NCBI RefSeq assembly: GCF_901709675.1
Contig: NC_051095.1
Span: 10,863,956-10,927,955, forward strand
DNA: 64,000 nucleotides
Direction of reading: 5' to 3'
DNA from: Syngnathus acus
Lineage: Eukaryota; Chordata; Actinopteri; Syngnathiformes; Syngnathidae
Within the stretch, counting starts at the first letter, position 1. Each line of letters starts with the position of its first letter. A program made the position numbers and the translations under genes. This document shows, in pieces, positions 1-12,600 of this stretch. A model generated the notes under the pieces. That model searched no databases and had not been told where the DNA came from. It saw only the letters and a program-made list of their open reading frames with translations.

Positions 1-1912
1 TACAAATTGGATCCCTCCCACATTGTTTAGCATGATAGTGATCTAATGTCGTTGATACAAACAAGCAAGGCAGCATGATGTAAAACGTTCCTCGATATGT
101 GTCATAGTGCAAATGTGTCCTGCCGGGTTGTGTAATAAGCAGCGTTTTATTTTTGTTTCAAGTGTTTTTCTCTTCCGATTCCGTGCTGATAGTTTGGGAT
201 GCTGGCCAAGTTAGGTAAGGGCTCCACACTACGCTGCAGAGCACAAGTGTGAAATTCAGTGATGTGCTAGCGAGAGAGAGAGAGACGGAGATTGATATGC
301 AGATTCACCTAGTAACACTGAGGAAAAAAATGACAATAGCTAACAGCCTATGTGAAGAAGAAAATACAGGACACGTGTTTGCTCCTCTTTTTCTTGTGTG
401 TGAAGAGATTTTTTTTCTGACTGATGTGTTCAATGTCCCTTTTTTTTTTTTTAATGGCAGCATTTCGTAGTAGATAATGGTCCATTCCAACAGAGGTACG
501 TCAAAGCCAACTGAAACTGTGCAGTGGAAATGCATCATTAGTTATCCAGATGCGTCCAGCCATCCATGAAGATGCATAGAACGTATTGGAAAGTACAAGT
601 TTAACTTGACTTATCCCTTAACTGCCGTAATTGTGTTAAAATGATAAGACTACTGTTAGTACTCATACCTCAAAGCATCTAGTGATAAATAATGAAATGC
701 AAAAACAAGAAAACAATCTACATTAACTTTGTTGTGACATAATTGCTCATTGCCGAATCTGTAGTAGTTCTGCGTTTTTGGGTTTTTACTTTAGTGTTCT
801 TACTGATTTACAAAAACAAAAACAAAAAAAGCCCAAACACAACCAGTGTATAATCCTTGATCTATAAACTTAAGTATTGTGATGTATGCTGAGTTCTTGC
901 AAAGCATCGTGCTAGCTGTTTTCCCTGACAGATTTTGTGTTGTGTGTGTGTGTTTTCAGCCAACTGCTTGCAAATAGTATCCTATCCATGACATGGAAGG
1001 TGAGGCAAAAAAAAAAAACATGACAGCATTTATCAGCCATCAATTTCCAGTTATTTTGATGTGAGGTCATCACTGATTGGCATTGTATTCTCTAGTTTTT
1101 GCTGACATTTTGTTCCATTTTGTGACATAATATTGCTGCTGACAGCAATTAAACACGAGTGAAAGAAAAGTGAAGCATAGACTACGCGAAACTGCACTCT
1201 CTTAGAGATAAGAACAATAAACACCAGATGACACATCATTGCTGTAGTGAAGCCAGAGACATACAAAAAAGAAACAGGTTTTATCCAAACCTGGCAACCG
1301 CCAAGTTAGCTGGGATTTAGTTTAAAGTGAGACGACAATTATTGCACAAACATGGCACAAAGTCTTTTTTTTTTTCTTCTTAAAAGACAAACTAACTGTG
1401 TGAGCTATTGTTGGCAAGGGGTAATTCCACTTTGACACTCAATGACATGATAATCCGTTTCAAATTGTAGGTGAAACATCAACTGCCATTTTCCTCCCCA
1501 AGTTTGACATCAAGCAGTGCTTTGAAAACTCGATAAAAATTTGTAACAAGAGTAGAAATAAAGATCTTTGCTTAAATTAAAATTGAGCATTTGTCTATGC
1601 CATTGAGACTCAAAACAATTACTTAGTACTTCATTTGGGAAACTGATAATATATGTGCTGTTTCTTATTTAACTGCCCTCTGTTGTAAATATTTGATTAT
1701 TATTGATGGCCTACACTGTTTTTAATGCTTAATTTTAATGTTTCGAAATGCTTATTTAGTTCATCCCACTTTAACGTGTCCGAGATTTTTGCAATGCTTC
1801 CATACCTTCGTTCATTCATTCGCTCGTCCATCCGTCTGTTCAGTCGTTTGTTTATTCGTTTAATTCGTCCATTCATTCTAGTAACCGTATACACTTAATG
1901 TTGATCTCGATG
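1..1912. other. Non-coding stretch, no gene seen
   Basis: AT-rich sequence with stops in all frames. Only short simple runs are visible: a GA run near 268-284, poly-T near 440-451, a GT run near 940-955 and poly-A near 1006-1018. A degenerate tetranucleotide tract closes the stretch. No exon-like ORF with splice sites was found. Confidence 0.6.
1803..1880. repeat. Degenerate TTCA/TTCG tetranucleotide tract
   Basis: Imperfect repeats of ttca, ttcg and gtcc units form a low-complexity microsatellite just upstream of the SINE. It has no coding potential. Confidence 0.7.
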
Positions 1913-1919
1913 TGTTTCT

Positions 1920-2300
1920 CTACCCCATCCATCCATCCATTTTCCGAACCGCTTAGTCCCCACGGGGGTCGCGGGCGTGCTGGAGCCTATCCCAGCCGTC
2001 ATCGGGCAGTAGGCGGGGGACACCCTGAACCGGTTGCCAGCCAATCGCAGGGCACACAGAGACAAACAACCATTTGCACTCGCACTCACACCTAGGGACA
2101 ATTTGGAGTCTTCAATCGGCCTACCAAGCATGTTTTTGGGATGTGGGAGGAAACCGGAGTGCCCGGAGTGCCCGGAGAAAACCCACGCGGGCCCGGGGAG
2201 AACATGCAAACTCCGCACAGGGAGGGCCGGAGGTGGAATTGAACCCGCATCCTCCTAACTGTGAGGCGGACGTGCTACCCAGTGCTCCACCGAGCCGCTC
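1920..2300 (-). repeat. tRNA-derived SINE (V-SINE/mermaid-like)
   Basis: Read on the minus strand, the element starts with a tRNA-like head at about 2300-2235. It has an A-box-like segment and a B-box-like GGGTTCAATTCC. A conserved central body follows (gtgggaggaaaccggag; gagaacatgcaaactccgcacag on the plus strand), and the tail is (ATGG)n at 1926-1940. A 7-bp direct repeat, tgtttct, flanks it at 1913-1919 and 2301-2307 and probably marks the target-site duplication. A 9-bp internal duplication (gcccggagt twice) lies near 2160-2177. This layout is typical of the abundant teleost SINEs of the V-SINE superfamily; the exact family name is my inference. Confidence 0.75.
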
Positions 2301-2307
2301 TGTTTCT

Positions 2308-5160
2308 GTTAACAATACTCTGGGAGATACAATCCGTCGCACATTTGAAGTGTGCGCTAATGGAGTGTCTGCCAGGGATGGGAAAGCGAGATTGTGAAGT
2401 TGAAGTTCAGGCTGTGTGGTCAACCGCTAATGTTAGCTGCTTTACACTTAGCCACCAAACGGCGAACAGCCATTCCTCTTGTTACTTATTACATTTAAAG
2501 AGAATTGTTTTATTGGCATACGGTGATTAACTTCTTATTACACTTGAGAATGTTAAAATATTAGATGAGCAAAGACAATGTTTATGACAGCCTTCTAATT
2601 AATTGAGAGGGTTTTTTATTTTGTTAATGTATTAAATGGGGATTAATAGCGTCTGTGCTTTCCAATTTGCAATTTAAATGCTGGAGGGGGCCACAATTGC
2701 TTCATCAATGCTGCCTTGGGCACAGAGGCCCGACCACACACTTCCACATATACTTGAAAAAAAATGCAAATTTAAATATGGACAATCTAGGTGCAAAATA
2801 CAAATTTCACAATGCATGTATATAACATCCATTATGCTAACCCAACAAAAGTGTTTGAAGCCAACAACAAAATAACATACTGTGATTTTTTCTTTTTTCA
2901 CCCAGTGCAAAGGGCTGTCTTGCACAAAAATGACCCCAAAAACTTGCTGAACAGGAATGCAACATTAATTGCAAGGACTCATTTAAAAACACAAACTTTC
3001 ATTATTATGGAAATACAATAGTTATTCCCGCATCCCATTCAAATCCACCCCCAAAATATTTGTCTTACTCATGATGTACAAAATAGCGTCAGGCAGTGCA
3101 ACTGTGCCATGTTTGCCATCTAAAGGTGATTGGTGACATTACAACTTAAAACTCCAGTCAGATCATGCATAGTCGCAGGTTGGCACTCGCAGATTTGCGT
3201 ATTCTTGGATTTGATTTTTTTTGTCAATTTTTTCTCGTAGTTTGGATTTTAGCGTTCTCTCCGATATGCCCATGCCTGTTGCCCATTCCTGCATTCATCA
3301 CCTCCAGTTGATCAGTCAAGATATTCCAATGATGGCAAAAGATTGTTTTTGCTTTTAGCCCCGTGCTTAATGCAAAGCATCAACACATAACAGAGTCCTC
3401 AACACATGATGTTAAGCGATGTCATTCCGTGAGCGATTCCTGTTTGTCTGTGCATTTTGGCACATGCGAGCTTACTCCTCTATGTGAGGTCTAGCAAAGC
3501 AAACAGCTGTTTCTATTTGTCTGATGTACACTAACAGAGCATACACCCGTCTATGATTTCTCATCCATACATGCTTTTGAAGCCCCAATCAGATACTCAG
3601 TCACTCGCAGAAAGCGATGCATTGACTAGCTTTAATCGCTCTGATATCCAACATCATTCACGCAAAAGAACACGCTCACATCGCTTTGCCTGCCTGACCG
3701 CTGTCGCCCTGAATGGATTCCATATAGATATTTTGTGGCCTTCACAGTCAGCCACCCGACGCTCTGAAACAAAGCTTATAATGAAACCTATCGACATGCG
3801 CTGCCTTCAAGACTAAATCTCGGCATTAAAGAGCGTGTTTAGTCTCTCTTGTGCGCGACCTGTCTCCTTCCCTCCGTCTGCCAATGTCCAATGTCTCCAC
3901 AACCCGCCCTGTCACATGATGAGATCAGAGAAACCTGGTCATCTAAGTAATGGCTTTCCTTCTGTTGATTCCTCCTGGGTCCGCAGCCCTGCGTGCAGTG
4001 ATGTATGCTCCACGCAACAGCACTGGACAGCTCATCTCTCTCAGCCACAGGCACCACTGAATAAGCACATCCACCCCGAGCCAATCTCTGAAATGCACTT
4101 TGGGGTTGCTGTTGCTGCCTCTGTCTTTGACGTCTACTGAAAATGAAAAGCACAGGAACCATTTTACCCTTGTGTAATGAGCCCAAGTTTATTAGAAGAG
4201 AATTTGGAGGGAAAGCTTATGGCCTTTGGTTTCCAGCTTGCAGCACGAGTCACAGAAAAGTTGCCAAGCTGGCATTGGCAGTAATACTCTCGACTATTCA
4301 CCAAACAGACCTCCAGACTTGACATTTTGCAGCACTTTGTAGTTTCATTTGAAACCTGGCCAAATATGTTGTTATCTTGTCATCTTTACTCATATATTTT
4401 CTTTTTAGTCTGTTGTTGACTGATTGTTGATTTGTTTGCGCAAAGTCTGGTATGATAGACTTCTATATTCTCTGGCCAAGTACAGTTCAGTTGTATTTCA
4501 CTTTTCAGTACAATTCAAATGATGCATGTTATAATGCCTTGCCATGATATTATTTTTACAACCTCCTAGATGTCCCTGTATTTAAAATGTTGGTCATTAT
4601 TGTGGTACTTGGAGCACTCAGTATTTTTTGGTGGGACTAGATGATTGGACTATAGGATCACAATTCTCAGGTTTAGTCTCAGATGCAAGATTTTATGTGT
4701 GGGAGTTTGCCAACAACTTTCTGGAATTCTCCAATCCCACTGTACTAGAATTCAAAATGAAACACAACAAAGCCAACAGCTCTGAACATAAACATCACAA
4801 TCCCAAAGGACGTGACACTCACGTACATAAATTACATGACATGCCGCCAGAGCTTCACTTTCGTTTTCATCCCACCTCCTAATACCTCCCCGATGCAACC
4901 CCTCCATCCCAACTGACTATCGCCAGACGTGTGATGGATATCGGACCTTGCCCTCCAGGAGACATCTTCCATTATCATGCTGCCACAGTGCTCATCTGCC
5001 GACCCATCTGCTTTCTAATCAATGACAGCGCGGAAATGGCAGCACAACAGGACACTCAGACACACAACGGCAAGAACCCTTCAACAAATTATCAATAATT
5101 GCACTGATTTAATTTCATTTCATTTAACACGCTTGCTTGTCACGGATGCATATGCTTGAG
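2308..5160. other. Non-coding stretch, no gene seen
   Basis: No ORF here is supported by splice sites or recognisable protein similarity. The 84-115-codon open frames at 3553-4186 and 4628-4882 have no domain-like features and look like chance. Confidence 0.55.
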
Positions 5161-5167
5161 GTTCTCT

Positions 5168-5830
5168 CACCTGTGCGTCTCTCACTGTCCTTTGGTCCAG
5201 TGTGGTCAATCTTGGCTCTCTACAGCCATGCCCTCCTACATGGGCATGTATGCGCCACGTAGGTCAGCGCTGTGCTGTCCAGCAGAAGGCGGATAAAGGA
5301 TCAGGCTGTCCAACTAGGCGCCAGCCCGCCTGAACGCATCTTCTTATGCTTCCTGCTCTCCAGGGTCATTCCAGCCAGCACCTCAGCAGCCGCAACACCA
5401 GGCAGCGCTCAAGGTGGGTGGAGGAGTGAGCAATGGGAGGCGCTTAGAGGTCTGAAGCGGACGTGGAGCTGCGAGTGGTACGCCTCCTCCTACTACAGGT
5501 CAGCAGCTGGACATGATACCGCGTTCCGTCGTCCACCAAGCCTCCCTTCCTGTGCGTGTTTTGCGTTTCAGTCCACTTGAAACAAAAAGTCTCTCTCCCC
5601 TCAGTGATGATGCTGTCAGCTGCCGCCAGTGGCTCCGGGATGGTGAGGCAATGTGAAAGAGAAAAAGACACGGACGGAGCGAGACAGAGAGAGAGAGAGA
5701 GCGAGCAGGAGTGCAGAGGTAAAGCAGAAAGGAAGGAGGGTGAAAGCGTTTAAGAGCGGGGAGGAAGGATGGAGAAGATATAGGAAAAAGGGAATGCGCC
5801 ACCCCACTCTGCCTGTATCGGTATCAATCA
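5168..5830 (-). promoter_or_regulatory. GC-rich block, possible minus-strand promoter/first exon
   Basis: This block is richer in G+C and CpG than its AT-rich surroundings. On the minus strand it carries long CT-rich tracts (plus-strand GA runs at 5687-5705), then CpG-bearing sequence, then a strong donor, CACAG|GTGAGA, with the plus-strand complement at about 5166-5176. That order fits a TATA-less promoter and 5' untranslated exon of a gene running left out of the window. No clear coding frame was found. It may simply be a GC-rich intergenic patch. Confidence 0.25.
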
Positions 5831-6322
5831 ATCAGGCAGTGGCAGAGTTAATGAGTCACCGATTCCCATGACATTGCATGTGTAGCACATACGTAACAGC
5901 CGCATTTGCAGTCACGGTGCACGCAATGTATTGTTTTTTCCATTGCATGCAATGTGGACAGGAAATACACCTGTGACATTTCAGCATTAGCAGGTCCTTG
6001 CATATCTAAATCACAAGGGGAATGATGTAAAGTCGGGTCCATTACTATTGGGACAAGAACAAAATTCTCATCGTTCTGGCTCTGAGCATTATCACGGAGG
6101 AAATGGAATGAAATAATCAAGATGTGCTTTAACTGTAGACTTTCAGCTTGAATTCACATCAAAAACTGGTGAACGATGGAGGAATGAAAGCAGTTTGTAT
6201 ACATGCCTCTCACTTTTTTTCACCAATCATAAATTAAACAATACTTAGTTTCAAATCCTTGCCTTTTACAACCTGCTCTGGAATGCATCGACGTCACCAG
6301 ATGTTGGATTTTATTGGCATAT

Positions 6323-9300
6323 GTCAAAGTCAAAGTCAAAGTCAGCTTTATTGTCAATCCCTTCATACGTCAAGACACACAAAGAAACCGAAATTCCGTT
6401 TCCTCCATCCCACGGTGACGAGACATACAAGTAGGCGACACAAAACAAAAACAAGTAGGCACAAACCATAAATAATAAATAATAAATAAAATAAAATGAG
6501 CGATGAATAAAAACAGACCAATAACCCATTGAATATGAGGGGCAAAACCGAGCCAGTGAGCATACAGCAAGAACAGGACGCTACGCTGAAAGGGGGAGCG
6601 AGTTCAGGATCCTAACAGCCTGGAGTACGAAGCTGTTGGAAAGTCTGGTGGTGCGGGAGCGCAGGCTCCTGTACCGCCTCCCAGAGGGCAGAAGTTCAAA
6701 CAAAGGGTGAGCGGGGTGACTCACATCACTCACAATCTTGGTCGCCTTGCGGGTGAGATGGGAGGTGTAAATGTCCTTCAAGGAGGGGAGAGAAGCACCA
6801 ATAGTCTTACTAGCCGTTTTCACAATGCGCTGCAGGGCCTTCAAGTCTTGGTCAGTGCAGCTGCCACCCCAGACAGCAATACAGCTGGAGAGGACGCTCT
6901 CAATGGTGCCGCGGTAAAACGTAGTCATGACGGCCGGAGGAGTCCCCGCTCGCCTGAGTTTCCGAAGGAAGTACAGGCGGCGCCGGGCCTTCTTCGCCAG
7001 CGACGCGGTGTTGGTGGACCAGGAGAGATCCTCACTGATGTGCACCCCCAGGAACTTGGCGCTGCTCACTCTCTCCACCACAGCACCGTCGATGGTCAGC
7101 GGCAGGTGTTGGGCGTGACCCTTCCGGAAGTCAACGACAATCTCCTTGGTCTTGTCGACGTTCAGCAGGAGGTTGTTGTCCCTGCACCACGCGGTCAGAA
7201 GGTCAACCTCCAGCCTGTATTGAGTCTCGTCTCCCTTGGTGATGAGACCCACCAGAGTCGTGTCGTCAGCAAACTTCACTATGCGGTTGCCGCTGCAGGT
7301 GGCAGCGCAGTCATGCGTCAGGAGGGTGAAGAGCAGCGGACTGAGCACGCAGCCTTGGGGGGCCCCTGTGCTCAGCGTGATGCTGGCGGAGATCTTGTCG
7401 CCAACACGTACCACCTGTGGCCTCTGACAGAGGAAGTCCAGTAGCCAGTTGCAGAGGCCGGTACTGAGGCCCAGCTTGTCAAGTTTGCCGATGAGACGCT
7501 GCGGCACAATGGTGTTGAAGGCAGAACTGAAGTCCACAAACAGCAACCTCACATACGAGTCCTTCCCCTCCAGGTGGGTGAGGGCCGAGTGGAGGGCAGA
7601 GCAGATGGCATCCTCAGAGGACCGTTTGGCTCGGTACGCAAACTGGAAGGGGTCAATGGTGGGGGGGAGAACTGACCGGATGTGCTCCAAGACAAGCCGC
7701 TCAAAGCACTTCATGACGATGGGCGTAAGTGCCACGGGGCGGTAGTCATTGAAGCAGGATGGAGCAGGCTTCTTCGGCACAGGTACGATGGTGGCTGCTT
7801 TGAAACTCGACGGGACGATGGCCTGCTGCAGGGAAGTGTTAAAGATGTCCGTGAAGACATCCGTCAGCTCACCAGCGCAGTCCTTCAGCGCTCGACCCGG
7901 GATGTTGTCCGGGCCCGCCGCCTTACGGATGTCGATAGCGGCAAGCGTCCTCCTCACGCTGTCGGCGGAGAGGCACAGGGGCAGCTCGTGGGAAGGGGGA
8001 GTGGCCTTCAGCGGGCAAGTGCTGTTCTGAGCGTCGAAGCGAGCAAAGAAGCGGTTGAGGTCATTGAGCAGACGGACGTCGCCATCACAGCTCTGCGGCG
8101 CGGGCTTGTAGTCCGTGATGGTCTGAATGCCCTGCCAAAGGCGCCGTGCGTCCCTGCTGTCCTTGAAGTGAGCGGTAATTTTGCCCGAGAACGCCCTCTT
8201 CGCTTCTTTGATGCCCCGGGACAGGTCGGCCCTCGCAGTCCTCAAGCCAGCCTCATCCCCCGCCCGGAAGGCTTTGTCCCTGGCCCTCAGCAGCCTGAAG
8301 ACAGCCCCTGTCAGCCATGGCTTCCGGTTTGCCCGAGTGACGACGGATACTGAGTGTGTCACATCATCAATGCACTTCCCGATGTAGGAGGAAACAGAGT
8401 CAGTATACTCCTCAATGTCCGCCCGACCGTCGCAAGTGGCCGCCCTCCTAAACACGTCCCAGTCTGTAGAGCCAAAGCAGTCACGAAGCGCATCAGAGGC
8501 ACCCTCAGGCCACACCCGCACCCGCTTGCGAACTGGTCTGGATGTTCTCACCTTTTGTCTGTATGCGGGCAAAAGCATAACAGTGAGATGGTCAGAAAGG
8601 CCAAGATGGGGGAGGGGGGCGGCTTTGAAAGCTCCTTTATGCGAAGAGTAGACCAGGTCCAGGAAGCTGTCGCCACGCGTAGGAAAATCAACATGCTGGT
8701 GAAGCCTCGGAAAAACAGACTTCAGATTAGCATGATTAAAATCCCCAGCGAAGATGGTGAAACCGTCAGGGTGCGCTGTCTGTTGGTCACTGACAGCCTG
8801 GTACAGTTCACTAAGAGCCGCGACCCTGTCGCCTCCGATGTTGGAAGGCGGGATGTAAACCGCGACCAGCAGAATCGCGGTAAATTCCCTCGGCAGGTAA
8901 AAAGGACGGCACTTAATGATCACAAACTCCGCCAGTGGCGAGCAGTGCCTGCATACCACCACAGAGTCCCGGCACCACTCGTCACGGATGTAGACGCATA
9001 TTCCACCTCCACGAGATTTCCCCCCTCGTACAATGGTCCGGTCCGCCCGATAGCACGCTAGCCGCTCCAGACGTACAGCCGAGTCCGGAATGTTGACGGT
9101 CAACCAAGTCTCAGTGAACACGAGCACACAGCAGTCACGCACCGTCCGGTTTGTAGATCTCAGCAAGCGAATGTAATCCATTTTGTTGTCCAGCGATCGA
9201 ACGTTCGCCAGAAGAATGGAAGGCACGGCCGGGCGAGCCGGGTTGGCCGCCAGCCTGGCCCGGACGCCCCCACGCTTGCCCCTCTTCAGCCTCCTCGCAC

Positions 9301-9600
9301 ACCGCTTTCGACGCTTCCCAACCGGGGGAGGAATAGCAGACGAGTCCGGCGACGCTTCAGGACGTAGCAGTCCGAGCGCCTTTAATGTCCCCGCATCAAA
9401 GTCCAGAACTCGACAAAAGTCGCTTTCGCCGATGTCGAGCAGAACCTTCCTGCCGTACTTGTAGCACGACTCAGTACGACGAGACGAACGCACAAAACTG
9501 CCGGTCAAACACTCATTTGACGAACAAAACACCGTTCGAGCGGGACAGAGAGAGGTCGCTGCGTATGCACGCGCCGCCATCTTGAAAGTTATGATATGAA
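6323..9600 (-). mobile_element. Rex1-type (CR1/L2-clade) LINE, near full length
   Basis: A minus-strand non-LTR retrotransposon. Its 3' end, at the left, is an oligonucleotide tail of GACTTT-like units (plus strand gtcaaa three times at 6323-6340). An AATAAA on the minus strand precedes it (tttatt at 6347-6352), followed by about 230 bp of 3' UTR. One long ORF at 6581-9580 encodes endonuclease plus reverse transcriptase. The reverse-transcriptase motif FSSAFNT and the hexamer tail are typical of teleost Rex1/Babar elements. The 5' boundary near 9600 is approximate, because no clear target-site duplication was seen. No separate ORF1 is visible, so the copy may be 5' truncated. Confidence 0.85.
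6581..9580 (-). CDS. LINE endonuclease-reverse transcriptase ORF (Rex1-like)
   Basis: This intact ORF opens with a possible first Met at 9628; the Met at 9580 (residue 17, starting MAARAY) is the likelier start and is used here. Residues below count from 9628. Residues 103-120 form a very basic stretch, rich in KR, that may bind nucleic acid. An apurinic-type endonuclease domain spans about 138-355, with N142 in LANVRSL, E173 in TETWL, GDFN at 295-298 and SDH at 345-347. The reverse transcriptase spans about 610-870, with D699 in FVDFSSAF, GAPQGCVLSP near 755-764 and FADD at 786-789. No inactivating stop or frameshift is present, which argues for recent insertion. The protein would nick target DNA and prime reverse transcription of its own RNA. 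It is a transposon gene, not a host gene. Confidence 0.88.
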   Translation of the reverse strand: MAARAYAATSLCPARTVFCSSNECLTGSFVRSSRRTESCYKYGRKVLLDIGESDFCRVLDFDAGTLKALGLLRPEASPDSSAIPPPVGKRRKRCARRLKRGKRGGVRARLAANPARPAVPSILLANVRSLDNKMDYIRLLRSTNRTVRDCCVLVFTETWLTVNIPDSAVRLERLACYRADRTIVRGGKSRGGGICVYIRDEWCRDSVVVCRHCSPLAEFVIIKCRPFYLPREFTAILLVAVYIPPSNIGGDRVAALSELYQAVSDQQTAHPDGFTIFAGDFNHANLKSVFPRLHQHVDFPTRGDSFLDLVYSSHKGAFKAAPLPHLGLSDHLTVMLLPAYRQKVRTSRPVRKRVRVWPEGASDALRDCFGSTDWDVFRRAATCDGRADIEEYTDSVSSYIGKCIDDVTHSVSVVTRANRKPWLTGAVFRLLRARDKAFRAGDEAGLRTARADLSRGIKEAKRAFSGKITAHFKDSRDARRLWQGIQTITDYKPAPQSCDGDVRLLNDLNRFFARFDAQNSTCPLKATPPSHELPLCLSADSVRRTLAAIDIRKAAGPDNIPGRALKDCAGELTDVFTDIFNTSLQQAIVPSSFKAATIVPVPKKPAPSCFNDYRPVALTPIVMKCFERLVLEHIRSVLPPTIDPFQFAYRAKRSSEDAICSALHSALTHLEGKDSYVRLLFVDFSSAFNTIVPQRLIGKLDKLGLSTGLCNWLLDFLCQRPQVVRVGDKISASITLSTGAPQGCVLSPLLFTLLTHDCAATCSGNRIVKFADDTTLVGLITKGDETQYRLEVDLLTAWCRDNNLLLNVDKTKEIVVDFRKGHAQHLPLTIDGAVVERVSSAKFLGVHISEDLSWSTNTASLAKKARRRLYFLRKLRRAGTPPAVMTTFYRGTIESVLSSCIAVWGGSCTDQDLKALQRIVKTASKTIGASLPSLKDIYTSHLTRKATKIVSDVSHPAHPLFELLPSGRRYRSLRSRTTRLSNSFVLQAVRILNSLPLSA

Positions 9601-12600
9601 GAATATGCCAGGCATTGGCGATGCTCACTTTTTTTCAACCCCCCAAAATGATTCAAAAAAGGTTTATATACAGAAGAAATGGAAGAACAGGAGAAATGTG
9701 AAAACAATTCCAGGGAAAATTGGAAAATACCCAAAAGTCAATTATCTGGCCTGGGGGCGTGTCCAAGCATATTTTGTGTGACAAGGGTGCAGCATACTGT
9801 CAATGCTGCTTTGAATGGCTCAATTAAAAAAAGATGATGAATGACAGATATGAAAGGAATGCAGATAAGGCTTCTAAAAATGAGAGGGAAGGAGCATGCA
9901 GTCACAAATAGCCATTTGATAAAAAGCAAGGACATTTTCAAAGAACAGGAGGAGCATACTAAACAACCACTTCGTCTTATCTTTTTCTTGTGGTACAAGG
10001 ATAAAGAAAGATAAGTCGTCTCCTTATATTTGCATTCTACTTGGTGAAACCCCTTCAGCAAAAATCCCTCCCTTAGGGTCTCTTTGAGGCATCTTAAATT
10101 AAAAGAGCCTTTGGTTGAATCTCAATCTGGGATTTATGTAGGAAGAGCAGTTCAAGCAGCCGTCAGCCCTGCCAGTATGACAGAAAAGCTCATCAACAGA
10201 TTCGCAAACCGAAAACCGTCTCGGCTTGAGCGGTGGCGGTCGAGAGGGGCTTTCCTTGCAGGAAGCTCAAGCCTACAGGCACGTTTTTGTGCTGCATTTG
10301 TTGAAGAGACTTTACTTGAGCTGCATTTCATGCCAATTTCCATTTGTAAACAACCTTGGTGCTCCAAACCGCAGCTGTTTTCTGCTCAGGGACAAAAGCA
10401 TGCACTTTTGATCCGGTTCATTCCAGTAGTAAAGTAGAAGTTGCACATTGAGGATATAGGTAGAACAAATTAAAACTAAATTTCAATTCCTTGCTGTAGC
10501 CTCACTCATCCCAAAAGAGGTCTGCGCTAACCTGGTTTCTGCTTTTGATGCTCCGATGTGTTCACCTAGTGGTAATCTGCCGCTCAATCAGGCTTTAGGT
10601 GTGAACCGAGGCAGTAACTGATCCCACGGTGCGTGACTGTGCAAGGGTAATTATGCATGAGGAAGAAGGTTAGTGCAGCGTTGGGTGAAGTAACGCGCTT
10701 TAATTCACTCTGACTACTGCGCTTGTGCCTCCGAAATGCACTTGAACCATTTATGCCGTAGCATCCGAGGGTTTAGCTGGGAGCTGTTGGGTGTTCGGTT
10801 CGTATGGACACACTTGCCTTGCAATCCTTCCCTACTGTCTGTCTTGTGTCACCATTGATTTTGGAGTTACCATCCCTAGTGATTTTTTTTCCCTCAGAAT
10901 TATTCAAGATAAATGCAATTTTCAGTTTTGATATTCCAGCAAGTGACATGAAGTCGACGCACATGATTTGCCTTTGTGGGCCTCATAAAATTATTTGGCG
11001 GACCAAATTTGGCTCCGAGGCCTTGCGTTTGACACCTTTGGCCATGTCATGTAGTAATATTTCATTTTGTCAAGTCAAGTTTATTTTGTGTGTCCATCAC
11101 TAATGATAATTGGATTGTAAATCAACAAAATGTGTTGCTGACATAAATATTTTTTTTCTTATGCAACGTATATATTTTGACAAACCGCCCTTCCAAGTCA
11201 GATAAAATATGGAAGCCTTTTAATAAGAATTAAATAATATGTACATGAATAGTAATTAATAATATGTACTAATTCATAACATTGGGGGCGAAATCCCATT
11301 TGGTGATAATCAATTATAATTTTACAGCTGTCTTGTTGCTGTTGTTCTCTTAAATCTTTGCTGAGCAAGAAATTGCTGTCACCACCTCAGTGGATTAACT
11401 GGTACTAGGGAAAGTGCCCATTCATGAAATGCGTTTTGGATTTCTCCATGTTGTAGTTGAAGTCACTCAATTACAATAAATTCATATAATGGTTAAAATA
11501 TGCAAGACAATAGTCAGAAATTTAAGACCACATTTTTCTTACAACCCGAGAATGAAATGGCGGTGGATGCAAACGGAAATTTAAACACAGTCGGGCTGGT
11601 TCCAACATCACACTGCGCAGTGACTGAGCCACTTACACACACAACAGCAACAGCATCTGAATGAAAAATGATCAAAACCTTACAAAGAAAATCTCCCTCT
11701 CAGTTTGGACTTTGAGGCAAACATGCACCGCAACATCAAAATCGTTTTGGCATCATGCTGGCTCATGACAACAATAGTATCTGCGGCCATTGCGGAGTTG
11801 TCCGATGTGTGACATGTCAACATAGTAAACAAAGGAACACAATGGAGAGCTTCCAGTATTTTTCTTTTTTTTTGTTCTCTTGGCCTGTGGTCATTTATTT
11901 GAAATATATTCCCATTCTCTCACAAAAGCCAATGATTCTCTGCCCAACAATAAACTGCTGAGGTCCACTCGCTTCATGATTTTGCTAGCATTGGAGCCAC
12001 TAGTAGTGTGATGTAGCCAGACTATGACACAGATAGGTTTGTTGGGTAACTTTTGACAATAATTGTCGAATTAGTTCAAGTGTTTTACATGCACTCTTGG
12101 TTCTGTCTCTTTCATCATGTATAGAGTTCGGCAAAGGATGAGCCATCTGCACAAAAGCTAGAAATATGTACCACTTCACCACGTACCTCTTAATTCATTC
12201 AATGACATTTATATTTGTCATCTGGAATCCAACCGTTTATAGACGGCAAATTATATATTCGTCAAGTGGGTCTCGCCCAGTTTGTCTGTGAAATTCAGGT
12301 TTGTTTTCAAACAACTAGCATCCACATCAACACCCATGAGTTACATCGTGTATGAAATGCACCAAAGCTGCTTTGCCTTGCCTGCATTGTATGAGCAGTA
12401 ACCTTGCCAGTGAGCATGTAGCAGGAGCTTGAAGGCACTGATTGCGATCATGCCACTTTGAAAGTCTTTGATTCTCAACAGCATGTGGGCTTAACGGTTC
12501 GATTAACCCTTGGATCGCCTCTGATCCCTGCGGTTAACAATGTTGTGGAGCGCTTCTAATACAGCACATAACGCACATGCACACAGACGCCTCACGGCAA

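Noticed and set aside
2034-2423. Overlapping open frames of 74-107 codons on both strands
   Set aside because: They fall within the SINE at 1920-2300 and reflect its GC-rich sequence, not genes.
6707-9061. Plus-strand open frames up to 245 codons
   Set aside because: They are antisense shadows of the LINE reverse-transcriptase ORF, produced by its GC-rich codon use.
11066-11100. gtcaagtcaagtttatttt resembling a retroelement 3' tail
   Set aside because: It is about 25 bases long with no adjoining element sequence, too short to assign.
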